A DNA stretch of 32,949 bases, from contig RSEH01000375.1 in NCBI GenBank assembly GCA_006503475.1, positions 1-32,949 of the forward strand, given 5' to 3'. A model generated the notes under the pieces. It made no database searches and was not told the DNA's origin. It saw nothing but the letters and a program-made list of their open reading frames with translations. Source of the DNA: Stentor roeselii (taxonomy: Eukaryota > Ciliophora > Heterotrichea > Heterotrichida > Stentoridae). Every line of letters starts with the position of its first letter. The first letter of the stretch is position 1. Position numbers and translations under genes: made by a program. This document shows, in pieces, positions 24,365-32,949 of the stretch.

Positions 24365-27316
24365 ATGTTGAACAAACATTATTCTTCGGATCAACCTTCA
24401 AAGAATCCAAGTTCTCATAAATTGAACTTTCCTTATCTTTCTCATAAGGTGTCGGAAAATCATCAGAGGGAAAAAAGTCTTGACCTTGCATTTCTTCCCT
24501 TTTATGTTGATAATCAGTCAGCTACTGACTGCTCTTCTGCAGGAAGGTTCTTTAAAAATCCGGAATTCCCGAAAACTACAAGAGCAGTGAGTCACTCTTA
24601 TAAAATGCCTAAAGTTCAGAAAACTAGGGAGTCTTTCTTGAATCATGCTGAACCTCGAGCTTTACTTTCTTCTGACCAGTCATGGGAAGTAAGCGAACGA
24701 ATCGAATCCTTTAAAATCCGAGGCGAAAACTGTCCATTTCCAAGCCAATCATCCGAAAGTCTCACTTATCACCTCTCATTATGGAAGTCCTGTTCATCAG
24801 AGATCCTATCAGTAATAAAATCATCAAACACCGAGTTGCACTCAAGTCTTTCCTTTCTTTTTTCAAAATACTCTGGACTTTTCGACGACCTTCACTGTTT
24901 CCAAAAGCTTCAAAGTTTAAAACTAGAAGAAAAATTAGAAGAACTCTCTTCAAAAGTAAAAAAACTTCAAAAAGAACTTCTTCGAGTCCAAAACGAAAAC
25001 AGCGAACTTCTTTCCTTCAAACGTCTCGACCAAGAAAAAATAAAAAAAGAAATCGACGACCTTTTCCCCAACAACGACGAAGAAATCAAGCGACTGAAAG
25101 AAGAATCTTTAAACCTTCGTCGAAAAGACGGTAAAAACGTTCCAGAAGCTCTTGAAAAGTTGTGGAATTCAATGCAAGTCGATGAAAAAATTCCAGAAGT
25201 GACTGAAATCGATTTGGAACAGTTCAACTCAGGCCAAGTCCTGATGAACTTACAGGAAAACTACAAGTTTATCATCAATAAGACTGTAAAACATGTAAAA
25301 CAAGCAGCACCGAAACCTTCCTGGTCTTTAAGAGAAGTTCAAACTGATGCACCTTGGGTGGACCCGAAGATTCATGATGATCTTCAAAAACAACTTGAAA
25401 AATTACATCTTTCTCTTCAGTCTTGCCAGATGCAATTGGAAAATTTCAAAGAAGAGTCTTTTGCGAAAAATTCAGCTTTTGAGAAGTTTGAAAGTGAAAA
25501 ACAACTGATGAAAAATGAAACTTTGCAAGGAAAACGAGAAGTTGAAATGATTCATAAGGAAGCTCAAAATTTGAAGATTGAGTTGGAAATGAAAAAGGGA
25601 GAAATTCAGAAGTTAAAAAGACAAAATGATGAAAAAACGGTTTTAATTGTAGAAATGGAAACGAGGATTGAAAATTTAACTGATAAAATGATTGATTTGA
25701 ATTATGAACTTGATAAAAGTAAAAGGTCTAGACCGCCTAGTTCTTTTGTTGTGAGGAAGTCGGAGAGAATGGTTGGGAGAGAGAAGGAAGAGGAAGAAGT
25801 GAAAAATAAGGCTGAAAATAATGTGAAAAATTCAAGGTCTATTAGAGATGAAATGGAGAAAATGTTTAATTTGGTTAAAGCAACTAAAAATTTGACTGAG
25901 AAGGAAAAAATTAGTGAAAAGGATAAAATTAGTGAAAAGGATAAAATTAGTGAAAAGGATAAAATTAGTGAAAAGGATAAAATTAGTGAAAAGGATAAAA
26001 TTAGTGAAAAGGAAAAAGATTCTATTGAAAAGGAAAAAGGCTTCTCAGATGCAAAATTCCCCAGTTTTGAATTCTCAAAAAGCCTCGACAATGAAGAAAT
26101 CAGAAAACTTCCCGAAAAATCCTCAGAAATCTCAAAAAACGAAGAAATTCCCAAAAAACCAACTGAAAAAGAAGACCAAAAGTTAAAATTCAAAGATCAA
26201 AACTATTTAAAGCCTTTCGAAATCGACAAGAAAAGTTTCGACCTCGAAAAAAAAGCAGAACAAGTAAAACCTGTGAAAACCGAAAATTTAAAAACAACTG
26301 AAAATCCTCAAACAAAACAAAAGCAATTAAAAGAAGAAGTCGAAGTCACAAGCCACTCAAAGCCGCCCTTAAAAGACTCCAAATCTTCAAAACCTTCAGA
26401 ACCTTCAAAGCCCGAAGAAAAAAAAGCAAAAAAATCACTTCCTAAAGCCTTGCAAAAGTTTCAAGCAGTAAAAACTCAAATCACTGTAACGAAAAAGCTC
26501 GAACAGGTAAAAAGGTCTTCAAATACTGAAAACATTGAAAAATTTTCAGCTTACAACTCTTTCGCCCCTGTCGGCGAGATGAGAGACTCAGAGTCTCTTG
26601 ATTCTGAAGAAAATAATAACAGGATTTCAACGTCAAGATACAATGAAACTTCTCAAAATGACGGAAAATTGCAACGTGAAGAAGTTTCTAATGTGGTAAG
26701 AGAAAATTTCATTGAAAAGTCTAAAGAAAAAGAAGAGAAGGATTTGAAAAATTCTGAAAATCAAACAAGTGATGAGGAATTCGATGATATCAACCCAGAT
26801 AATGAAAAAAGTCTGGAAAATGAGAGAAACTGGCAAGAAAATGATACAAAAGTCTTGAATCATGAAGAATTTGAAGAAAAATCAAAAGATTTCCAAGAAA
26901 AAAAAAAAAGTTTCAAAGAAAACGAGAAAAATTTTACAGAAAATGAGAAAAATTTTAGAGAAAATGAGAAAAAATTTAAGAATATGGATGAAAATATATC
27001 AGAAGGAAAAAACTTGAAAAGATATCCGAAAATAGTTTTGACGAGTCAGCCGATTTTGATGGAAAATGGAAAAGATCAGTGTTTGGGGACTGACTTGATT
27101 GAGACAGTTTCAGTCGGTATTCAAGTAAATATGAACAAGAAAGACGACTCTTACTTAAGTGAGTCGACGACTTACTTCTTACCATATAATCCAAACAATA
27201 TTTATGGTCTTCGAGGAGATGTTTATTATCAAGGCTCTTCTTTCCAGCCTCAGGCCAGGATTCCAGACCTGTCATCAAGTTTATTATTCAATCCTCCTTA
27301 TAAACTAAATAACTAA
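24365..27316 (+). CDS. Large coiled-coil protein with short internal repeats
   Basis: The 983-residue hydrophilic protein starts at the ATG in TTTAAATG. Residues 1-130 are Ser/Pro/Lys-rich and probably disordered. Coiled-coil stretches lie at about 165-275 (for example LEEKLEELSSKVKKLQKELL) and 340-480. A very Lys/Glu/Ser-rich region follows, with six consecutive ISEKDK-type hexapeptides at 516-551 and heptads of the FTENEKN type near 850-872. The last 60 residues (from about SVGIQVNMNKK) are less charged and end in NPPYKLNN. There is no enzymatic domain or membrane segment. A structural role in the cortex or basal apparatus is a guess from the coiled coils. The CDPK gene starts 30 bases downstream on the same strand. 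Confidence 0.8.
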   Translation: MLNKHYSSDQPSKNPSSHKLNFPYLSHKVSENHQREKSLDLAFLPFYVDNQSATDCSSAGRFFKNPEFPKTTRAVSHSYKMPKVQKTRESFLNHAEPRALLSSDQSWEVSERIESFKIRGENCPFPSQSSESLTYHLSLWKSCSSEILSVIKSSNTELHSSLSFLFSKYSGLFDDLHCFQKLQSLKLEEKLEELSSKVKKLQKELLRVQNENSELLSFKRLDQEKIKKEIDDLFPNNDEEIKRLKEESLNLRRKDGKNVPEALEKLWNSMQVDEKIPEVTEIDLEQFNSGQVLMNLQENYKFIINKTVKHVKQAAPKPSWSLREVQTDAPWVDPKIHDDLQKQLEKLHLSLQSCQMQLENFKEESFAKNSAFEKFESEKQLMKNETLQGKREVEMIHKEAQNLKIELEMKKGEIQKLKRQNDEKTVLIVEMETRIENLTDKMIDLNYELDKSKRSRPPSSFVVRKSERMVGREKEEEEVKNKAENNVKNSRSIRDEMEKMFNLVKATKNLTEKEKISEKDKISEKDKISEKDKISEKDKISEKDKISEKEKDSIEKEKGFSDAKFPSFEFSKSLDNEEIRKLPEKSSEISKNEEIPKKPTEKEDQKLKFKDQNYLKPFEIDKKSFDLEKKAEQVKPVKTENLKTTENPQTKQKQLKEEVEVTSHSKPPLKDSKSSKPSEPSKPEEKKAKKSLPKALQKFQAVKTQITVTKKLEQVKRSSNTENIEKFSAYNSFAPVGEMRDSESLDSEENNNRISTSRYNETSQNDGKLQREEVSNVVRENFIEKSKEKEEKDLKNSENQTSDEEFDDINPDNEKSLENERNWQENDTKVLNHEEFEEKSKDFQEKKKSFKENEKNFTENEKNFRENEKKFKNMDENISEGKNLKRYPKIVLTSQPILMENGKDQCLGTDLIETVSVGIQVNMNKKDDSYLSESTTYFLPYNPNNIYGLRGDVYYQGSSFQPQARIPDLSSSLLFNPPYKLNN
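25910..26017 (+). repeat. 18-base coding repeat, six units (ISEKDK)
   Basis: Six consecutive 18-base units beginning ATTAGTGAAAAGGATAAA. The first five encode ISEKDK and the sixth ISEKEK. The units look identical at the DNA level except for the last, suggesting recent expansion by slippage or unequal exchange without loss of frame. Confidence 0.9.
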
Positions 27317-27346
27317 AGTTTTATCAATATTTCATATGCTAACAAT

Positions 27347-28864
27347 ATGGGCTGCGGCAAGACATCAGTTCAAAACAAAATCATTCAAATCCTTCCTCCT
27401 GCAACAAACGAAGACGAACAAGTCGCGATTCCATCGCGACCCACTCAAAAATCCCTTTCAAACAAAGACAAAAACATTCAAAGCAGTTTATTTGTAGCCC
27501 ATAAAAAGTCCAACATCCACGAAGACTACCTAATAAGCGACTGCATCTGCATCGGAGGCCTGGGTTCAGTTCGCCTGGCCGTTCATCGTCTAACAAAACA
27601 AGAGCGAGCCTTAAAAACAATAAAAAAAATCGGAATAAATACAGATTTACGAGTAAAAGCTCAATTCATAAATGAAATCGACATCTTAAAAAAGACTTCT
27701 CATCCAAATATCGTAAAATTATTCGAATTTTACGAAGACGACTTAAATTTTTACCTTGTTTTAGAACTGCTAAAGGGAGGTGACCTGGTATCTTACTTGT
27801 TGAAACATGGAAAACTGTCAGAAAGGGCAACGGCTTATTTTTTTAGACAGGTTTTAGCAGCGGTTTCTTATTGTCACTCGCAGGGAATCGTGCATCGTGA
27901 TTTGACTTTAGATCATTTGATGCTCGAGACTCAAGATGTGAATGGTACTTTGAAGGTTGTGGACTTTGGAACTGCCGCATGGTTTGATCCTAGGAAAAGA
28001 TTGACTCGCAAGTATGGGACTACTTATTATATTGCTCCTGAAGTACTTTGTCATAGTTATTCAGAAAAATGTGATGTTTGGAGCTGTGGGGTTGTTTTGT
28101 TTATTTTGTTGTCGGGATGTCCGCCTTTTGATGGCGATAATGAAAGGGAGGTACTGGGGAAAGTACTTAAAGGGAATTATTCGTTTAGTGCACCTGTTTG
28201 GGCTCATATCTCACCTGAAGCTCGCAACCTCATAAATCGTCTTCTTACCTACGATGACAAACTCCGACCATCCGCTTCAGAAGTGCTTCAAGACCCGTGG
28301 CTGGTAAAAAATTCACAAACATTTGGAAAAAGTTCATTTGATCTACTTCCAATCTTCAACAACCTTCGTCAATTTTCATCAAAACAAAAACTCCAAAGAG
28401 CGATTTTGACTTTTATTGCAAGCCAACTACTCAGTAAAGAAGAAACTCAAGAACTTTCTCAACATTTTCGAGGAATTGACGCTGACTGTGATGGAAAAAT
28501 AACAAAAGAAGAGCTGATTCTAGAGTATGAAAAAAAACTATCAAAGCAAAGAGCGAAAGAAGAAGTTGAGAAGATTATGGACCAGGTAGACACCGACAAG
28601 TCAGGTTTTATCGACTACACAGAGTTCATAATCGCTACAATGACAAAAGAAAAGCTTCTCTCACGAAAAAACCTTGAAAGATCCTTCAAAGCATTCGACA
28701 AAGACTCCTCAGGAAAGATAACCTTAGATGAGTTAAAAGACTTCCTCGGCAACGAGACAATGGGTTCTCAATCAGCCTGGTCAGAGATCCTGCGCGACGA
28801 CAACGGTGACGGTGAGTTAGACCAGAAAGAATTCATGAAAGTAATAACAAAAATGTTTCAATAA
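27347..28864 (+). CDS. Calcium-dependent protein kinase with altered catalytic loop
   Basis: The 505-residue protein has the full CDPK layout. N-terminal MGCGKTS fits myristoylation at Gly2 and palmitoylation at Cys3. The kinase domain spans about 61-319, the junction region about 330-365, and four EF-hand loops lie at 378-389, 415-426, 451-462 and 484-495, all with Asp at position 1 and Glu at 12. Kinase residues include Lys90 (ALK), DFG 206-208 and APE 230-232. The catalytic loop reads HRDLTLDH (183-190) instead of HRDLKPEN. Asp185 is kept, but the conserved Lys is Thr187 and the metal-binding Asn is His190. The first glycine of the P-loop is Cys67 (CIGGLGSV). Calcium binding should still occur, but catalysis may be weak or lost. 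It ends directly against the convergent gene. Confidence 0.93.
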   Translation: MGCGKTSVQNKIIQILPPATNEDEQVAIPSRPTQKSLSNKDKNIQSSLFVAHKKSNIHEDYLISDCICIGGLGSVRLAVHRLTKQERALKTIKKIGINTDLRVKAQFINEIDILKKTSHPNIVKLFEFYEDDLNFYLVLELLKGGDLVSYLLKHGKLSERATAYFFRQVLAAVSYCHSQGIVHRDLTLDHLMLETQDVNGTLKVVDFGTAAWFDPRKRLTRKYGTTYYIAPEVLCHSYSEKCDVWSCGVVLFILLSGCPPFDGDNEREVLGKVLKGNYSFSAPVWAHISPEARNLINRLLTYDDKLRPSASEVLQDPWLVKNSQTFGKSSFDLLPIFNNLRQFSSKQKLQRAILTFIASQLLSKEETQELSQHFRGIDADCDGKITKEELILEYEKKLSKQRAKEEVEKIMDQVDTDKSGFIDYTEFIIATMTKEKLLSRKNLERSFKAFDKDSSGKITLDELKDFLGNETMGSQSAWSEILRDDNGDGELDQKEFMKVITKMFQ

Positions 28865-30397
28865 TTACATACTTTTATGTCTAGGGTAAACCTGCACCAT
28901 TTTACTAAACTTTTTATACAAAAAGTTCTCCCTAAACAACCTGACCTGCCTCTTATAAGGCGACGAGTTTAAATTTCCACTGATAGGTTCACTTAAAGCC
29001 ATCAAATATTTCTCTTCTTTAAACTTCGGCGTTGCTGTTCCTGAGTCTTCCGGCACATTTGCTTTAATATCCCAGATATTCCTCACATTTGCCTTTACCT
29101 GTCCACAGTCATCAACGAACTGAACCGCGTTTTCTTTAAGTCTAAATAAAAGTTGAGTGATTTTTTCCTCATTTAGCTCCTCGGCTATAGCCGAGGAGTT
29201 TATAATAGGCAAGTTTCCCGCATTTTTCCTGTTAAACTTGTCTAAAGCTAGTAAAGTAACTCGAGCTTTTTTACCTAAAGCGTCATTTCGGTACTTTGCC
29301 CCTGCGATCATGAGTTTTCTTTGTAAAATCGCGAGTTTTAACCGCATTGAGAACTCTTCACAGTTCATTGTGGTTAAAAAATCAGCGACATTGTAAAGAC
29401 AAGCTTTAAGGACACTTTTCAAGAAGATCTTTTCAAAGGAATAATAAGAAAAGTAACTTGAGGAGTCAAATGACTTCGCCATTGCTCTGCCTTCATGTTT
29501 ATTTGAAGCGATTCCTTTTTCTGATAGAAACTCGCCGATACGGCTTATGTTTACCTGAACAGCGTCTTTCGCAAGGTCTTCCCACCATTTTTTTACAAGT
29601 TTTATCAGGTCTTCAACGCTGGGGAACTTGGAAGAAGGTGGTTTTTCTGTTAATGAAACTTGAGAAATAAGAGATGCGCGTTTATTGGCAGCTTGTTGGG
29701 CGATTTTTTTATCTTCTTCTTCTTTTAAGAGATGGTTGCAGGAGAGGTGAAGGACTTTCAAGATCACGTCGACTTTTTTATCTGTTTTGAAAGAATTGAT
29801 GAAGGCTTCTTTGTCAAATGACAGGGTTTTTAAGTCTGATGACTGGAACATGAAGACCAGGGCTCGCTCGATGTGAACTGAGTCACTTGTAAGTCCGAGA
29901 CTTAAAAGAGGTACAATCACTTCATTCGCTGTAAGACTTCCTGAGGCACTTTCATCGAGAGCATCGAAAAATTGCTTTAAAAAAGAGAGAAAAACTCTTG
30001 ATTCTCCTGAATTTGGCTCATTTCCATGCTTTTTCATCCACATTGAAGCGGAATTTGTCGCCCATTTTGCCTCAGGGTGCTTTATTGAAGGAGTTATTTC
30101 TTTTAGGTTTTTCTCGTCGTATAAGCCGATGTTTTCTGCAACGATTGATAAGCATTTTTCTTTGTTGGTACCTGTCAAGTAGTTTATTCCTGCTGACATC
30201 CTTTTGAAACTCTTTGCGAAGTTTGACTTGTCTTTTAAAGCGTCTTGCTCGTTTTCTAAGGAGACCATTGCACGGATCATCTCGTGGCTTGTGTTTAGTT
30301 TTAGTTTGTGTTGCTTTTTGGTTAACTCTAGGTTTGGAAGCTTTGGTTTTGGTTGTGGATGGTCCAGGAATTGGTTTAGGGAACCGAAGGCTGACAT
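28865..30397 (-). CDS. EF-hand-like protein of unknown function
   Basis: Read from the ATG at 30397 (MSAFGSLNQFLDH) the product is 510 residues. An in-frame ATG at 30460 is less likely, because the bases between look like the C/A-rich, G-poor leader of other genes, ending CCTAAAATG. One EF-hand-type loop, DESASGSLTANE at residues 148-159, has acceptable positions 1, 3, 5 and 12. The preceding helix FLKQFFDAL and the following VIVPLLSLGL fit an EF-hand. The rest is helical and Lys-rich without a known domain. A second, degenerate EF-hand may follow (LVFMFQSSDLKTLSFDKEAF). The role may be calcium-related, but this is inference. Its TAA stop abuts the CDPK stop with no base between. Confidence 0.75.
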   Translation of the reverse strand: MSAFGSLNQFLDHPQPKPKLPNLELTKKQHKLKLNTSHEMIRAMVSLENEQDALKDKSNFAKSFKRMSAGINYLTGTNKEKCLSIVAENIGLYDEKNLKEITPSIKHPEAKWATNSASMWMKKHGNEPNSGESRVFLSFLKQFFDALDESASGSLTANEVIVPLLSLGLTSDSVHIERALVFMFQSSDLKTLSFDKEAFINSFKTDKKVDVILKVLHLSCNHLLKEEEDKKIAQQAANKRASLISQVSLTEKPPSSKFPSVEDLIKLVKKWWEDLAKDAVQVNISRIGEFLSEKGIASNKHEGRAMAKSFDSSSYFSYYSFEKIFLKSVLKACLYNVADFLTTMNCEEFSMRLKLAILQRKLMIAGAKYRNDALGKKARVTLLALDKFNRKNAGNLPIINSSAIAEELNEEKITQLLFRLKENAVQFVDDCGQVKANVRNIWDIKANVPEDSGTATPKFKEEKYLMALSEPISGNLNSSPYKRQVRLFRENFLYKKFSKMVQVYPRHKSM

Positions 30398-30531
30398 TTT
30401 AGGATTATTGAGGGTTTTAGCTTTGGAGGAGTTGGTTGGAGTGGTTAGGGTTAATATCATCAACTACCATATTTCTAAATCTCTAGCTATCATTAACAAT
30501 CTTAAACTAATTTACCCTAAATAACCTCCAA

Positions 30532-32466
30532 CTACACATAAATCGATTTCCTTCTATCGGTCGTTTTAAAACTAGGTCCTTTTTTGCTATTATAATCATT
30601 ATATTCAACCTTCACAATCTCCCTCATAAGTTCAGTAGTACTCTTATTAAAATCATGAACAACATCACTTTTTCCAATATCCTTAATCTGAGTATAAACA
30701 GTCTGCATTTCCTCAGTATACATATAATTCACTTTTTCAAATTCCTTCAACTTCTGCTGGTCAATCCCGTCACTATAATTAAAAAACCTCTTCAAAAACT
30801 CATACTTATCCACCAATTCCCTCACATTTTTCCAGAACATGAATTTGACCCAAATATAAAGAAACCAAACATTAATGACAATAATAACAATACTTGAAAT
30901 TACAACAAGCCAATCTCTTTTCGACTTACTGCTTTCATTCAAAATAATCCCAGCTAAAATCGTGATAATAGCAGCGAGTGATGAGAGTAGTTCCAAGTTA
31001 TTCAGTTCTTTTGTGATATAAGGATTAAAGTGCACATGAAGTACTAAAAAGACTAACAAAGACGTGATCAACAACAGTGATTGAATAGTAGGATCATAGT
31101 CACTTTGCATGATGATAGTCAAAACAACTAAAATGAACTTCTTACCAATTATCACAAATTCCCAGAAATACCTTTTCCGAAGATACCCACTGAACAAGAA
31201 GCCATATCGATACTTAATCTTATGAATATGTAAATTTCTTCGATTTCTAAACAACTGCAAGAAAATCAACCCTGGAACTAAAATTCCCCAGATGAACAAA
31301 CCAATGAAAGTAGCAGGGTAGCCTTTTTGTCTATGTAAATCTTCAGAGCACCAGATATCGCGATTTTCGATAAGGTAAGAAGGATAGGATTCCCCCTCAT
31401 TAAGCTCTTGGAAACCTGAAGGCCTTCCTTGTTCAAGTGACTCACAAGCGATGGGCGATAAGGAATAACTGAGGACGTAAGGGTAGATCAAGAAAAAGGG
31501 AACCATGATTGTGATACTTTTGTAGTGTTTTAAACGTTTTTCCTTTTTTGTGAAAAAATTGATGAAAATTATGCAAATTGTAGAGCAGATAAGACTGATG
31601 ACTGGAAGAGAGACCATGAAATAAACCCGGTAATAAAATAAATTGTTTTCATCCATATCTGGATTTAGAAGGCATTTTATAGAGAAATAGTAATATTTTA
31701 AGGAATTTGCTTTTCCACTGCTTTTACTGCCTACTATTTCTTTTATGCCTCTTGGCCAGCTGATACGGTATTGAAGGCAAAGGTAAATCACTTGGATGTA
31801 GTTTATGAAGATTTTTAAACCTACTGAGTGGAATTTCGCTGGGTCGAAACAGACGGTTAGGGTTGTTGTTATCAGGTAGTAAGTAATAACTCCCACTAAG
31901 AAGATTATTACCAGAGTGATTATTATATTCACTATCTTGTCTGGACATTCTGCGCAAGTATGAAGAGATGTTTTTGTATATTTAGGATTGCAGGAATGAC
32001 ACATTTTTCCTTTATATGCAGCACCACAGGTTGTGCTGAATACTTCCTTAGCTTTATTTTCTTTTGTTTTGATTTCTTTTACATCATAACCTTTACATGC
32101 ACCTGGTTCTGGACACTTTCGGAAGATTTTAAGGTACTTCTCTGATCTGTCTTCACATCCGAATCTGAAAACATTTTTTATTGGCTTCAATTCATTATTT
32201 GTACAATTCATTGTATCATTAAAGCATTCAAAGCAAGTTTTTGATGTTGGGTTAAATACTGAATAGGTATTCTCAGGACATTGAAGGCATTTACCAATTA
32301 ATATTTGACCATCATCGCAATCGGTAGAATTTGTTTCACTCTTAAGGTCCCTTTCGAAATCTATCATTGAAAATGGTTCATTTTGATACGATCGGTCGAC
32401 GAATTCTTCTAAAAACCGAGCAGAAACTGAATACAAGATTAAAGACAACACAGGGAAATTTTTCAT
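30532..32466 (-). CDS. Multi-pass membrane protein with Cys-rich N-terminal domain
   Basis: The 644-residue protein starts with a signal peptide (MKNFPVLSLILYSVSA). An ectodomain to about residue 177 has CxxC-type cysteines (Cys50, 60, 63, 78, 81, 88, 104, 118, 124, 147, 156, 159, 171, 174) and several NxS/T sites. About nine hydrophobic segments follow, near 178-204, 215-234, 279-305, 316-340, 385-406, 434-453, 459-483, 491-509 and 519-545. A cytosolic tail of about 100 residues ends the protein. The segment HFNPYITKELNNLELLSSLA (479-498) resembles a motif in large protist membrane-protein families with GCC2/GCC3-like ectodomains and a TRP/Flc-like membrane core. That relationship is tentative; channel or receptor function is not shown. 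The start is in TATAAAATG. Confidence 0.85.
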   Translation of the reverse strand: MKNFPVLSLILYSVSARFLEEFVDRSYQNEPFSMIDFERDLKSETNSTDCDDGQILIGKCLQCPENTYSVFNPTSKTCFECFNDTMNCTNNELKPIKNVFRFGCEDRSEKYLKIFRKCPEPGACKGYDVKEIKTKENKAKEVFSTTCGAAYKGKMCHSCNPKYTKTSLHTCAECPDKIVNIIITLVIIFLVGVITYYLITTTLTVCFDPAKFHSVGLKIFINYIQVIYLCLQYRISWPRGIKEIVGSKSSGKANSLKYYYFSIKCLLNPDMDENNLFYYRVYFMVSLPVISLICSTICIIFINFFTKKEKRLKHYKSITIMVPFFLIYPYVLSYSLSPIACESLEQGRPSGFQELNEGESYPSYLIENRDIWCSEDLHRQKGYPATFIGLFIWGILVPGLIFLQLFRNRRNLHIHKIKYRYGFLFSGYLRKRYFWEFVIIGKKFILVVLTIIMQSDYDPTIQSLLLITSLLVFLVLHVHFNPYITKELNNLELLSSLAAIITILAGIILNESSKSKRDWLVVISSIVIIVINVWFLYIWVKFMFWKNVRELVDKYEFLKRFFNYSDGIDQQKLKEFEKVNYMYTEEMQTVYTQIKDIGKSDVVHDFNKSTTELMREIVKVEYNDYNSKKGPSFKTTDRRKSIYV

Positions 32467-32490
32467 TTTATAGGATTTTTAGATATCTAA

Positions 32491-32949
32491 CTAAATTTTA
32501 GTATGTCTAACTATTATCAGACCATTCTTGGCATCATCTATAATTTCTAAGTCTTCGAATGAATCTAGTTTAAAACCAGAATTCCAAAAGCTCAGTGTAT
32601 TTTTATTTTCATTCTTTTTTAAGTACTTTTTTGAAGTACCAAGAATTTCATTGACAATTTTTTCGAATTTATTAAAACTTTCCATAACAGTTTTTCGAAG
32701 ATTTTCAATCAAGTTAGCTCCAATTTCATTTTTTCCAGAAATAAGTGTTTTTAAGCAATTTTTAATGTTTACAGGATTTTCAGAGATTTTCCTTGAAAAT
32801 TCTTTTGCAATTTTTTCAAGTAAAGAAATATTGTTCCAAGACCCTCGAATAATTTGAAGAGTTTCTAAAAATTTTTGAGATTTAAACAATTCAGAGAAAG
32901 GTGACTCTTCAGTGATCATGTCATAGACAAGTCGTTGCTTTAACTCAAA
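32491..32949 (-). CDS. 3' end of an unknown gene (5' end outside window)
   Basis: The frame is open from the right edge (starting FELKQRLVYDM) to a TAA at 32491, so at least 152 codons are visible and the ATG at 32919 is probably internal. The product is helical and Lys/Asn/Glu-rich, with a mixed C-terminus (GLIIVRHTKI). No family recognised. The downstream membrane-protein gene on the same strand starts 24 bases after this stop. Confidence 0.65.
   Translation of the reverse strand, partial: FELKQRLVYDMITEESPFSELFKSQKFLETLQIIRGSWNNISLLEKIAKEFSRKISENPVNIKNCLKTLISGKNEIGANLIENLRKTVMESFNKFEKIVNEILGTSKKYLKKNENKNTLSFWNSGFKLDSFEDLEIIDDAKNGLIIVRHTKI

Noticed and set aside
24967-26193. Minus-strand ORFs such as 25702-26193 and 24967-25227
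   Set aside because: They are antisense shadows of the Lys/Glu/Ser-rich coiled-coil gene, with Ser/Phe-rich composition produced by its codons.
30398-30460. Upstream in-frame ATG at 30460 for the EF-hand-like gene
   Set aside because: The extra 21 codons come from a C/A-rich, G-poor stretch identical in style to untranslated leaders of other genes.

Overview
The window looks like macronuclear DNA of a heterotrich ciliate, most likely Stentor coeruleus or a close relative. The evidence is indirect but consistent. The DNA is AT-rich. TAA, TAG and TGA all end genes whose 3' ends are clear (for example TAG on the TPR gene, TAA on SPO11 and TGA on the calmodulin-like gene), so the code appears standard. 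Genes are packed with gaps of 0 to 40 bases. The introns I could place are 14 to 16 bases long with GT and AG ends. Species assignment is inference; the introns and stop codons are read directly.

Left third (1-9507, minus strand): one enormous reading frame fills this stretch. It starts at an ATG at 9507, stays open for 3,169 codons and runs off the left edge. It encodes a kelch-like N-terminal domain of about 300 residues followed by more than 2,850 residues of serine tracts alternating with lysine-rich segments. The tail has two zones: a modular higher-order repeat (about 4066-7975) and a homogeneous tandem array of about 43 units of 29-33 residues (1-4065). Long open frames on the plus strand here are antisense shadows.

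Middle (9508-18262): after 1.1 kb without a gene come a calmodulin-like protein and a probable CFAP96-type ciliary protein (both minus). A tight plus-strand trio follows: a TPR protein with a mitochondrial-type presequence, the meiotic DNA-cleaving protein SPO11, and an unknown gene with a 15-base intron. The gaps inside the trio are 15 and 2 bases. The splicing factor CWC25 comes next, flanked on both sides by two small ORFs whose products appear to be paralogues of each other.

Right third (18503-32949): a minus-strand block holds two overlapping coiled-coil ORFs (probably one gene split by a frameshift), an atypical protein kinase, and a proline-rich protein with a C-terminal Cys cluster. 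Head to head with that block, 11 bases away, is a small plus-strand gene. It can only be read by splicing out a 16-base and a 14-base intron. A coiled-coil protein and a calcium-dependent protein kinase (CDPK) with an altered catalytic loop follow on the plus strand. The CDPK stop codon abuts, with no base between, the stop codon of a convergent EF-hand-like gene. A multi-pass membrane protein and the 3' part of another gene close the window.

Several genes fit a calcium-signalling, ciliated cell (calmodulin-like, CDPK, EF-hand-like and CFAP96-like proteins), but nothing shows that they form one pathway. The points of most interest are the giant repeat gene, the candidate 14-base intron, the paired microproteins around CWC25, and the frame-shifted coiled-coil gene.
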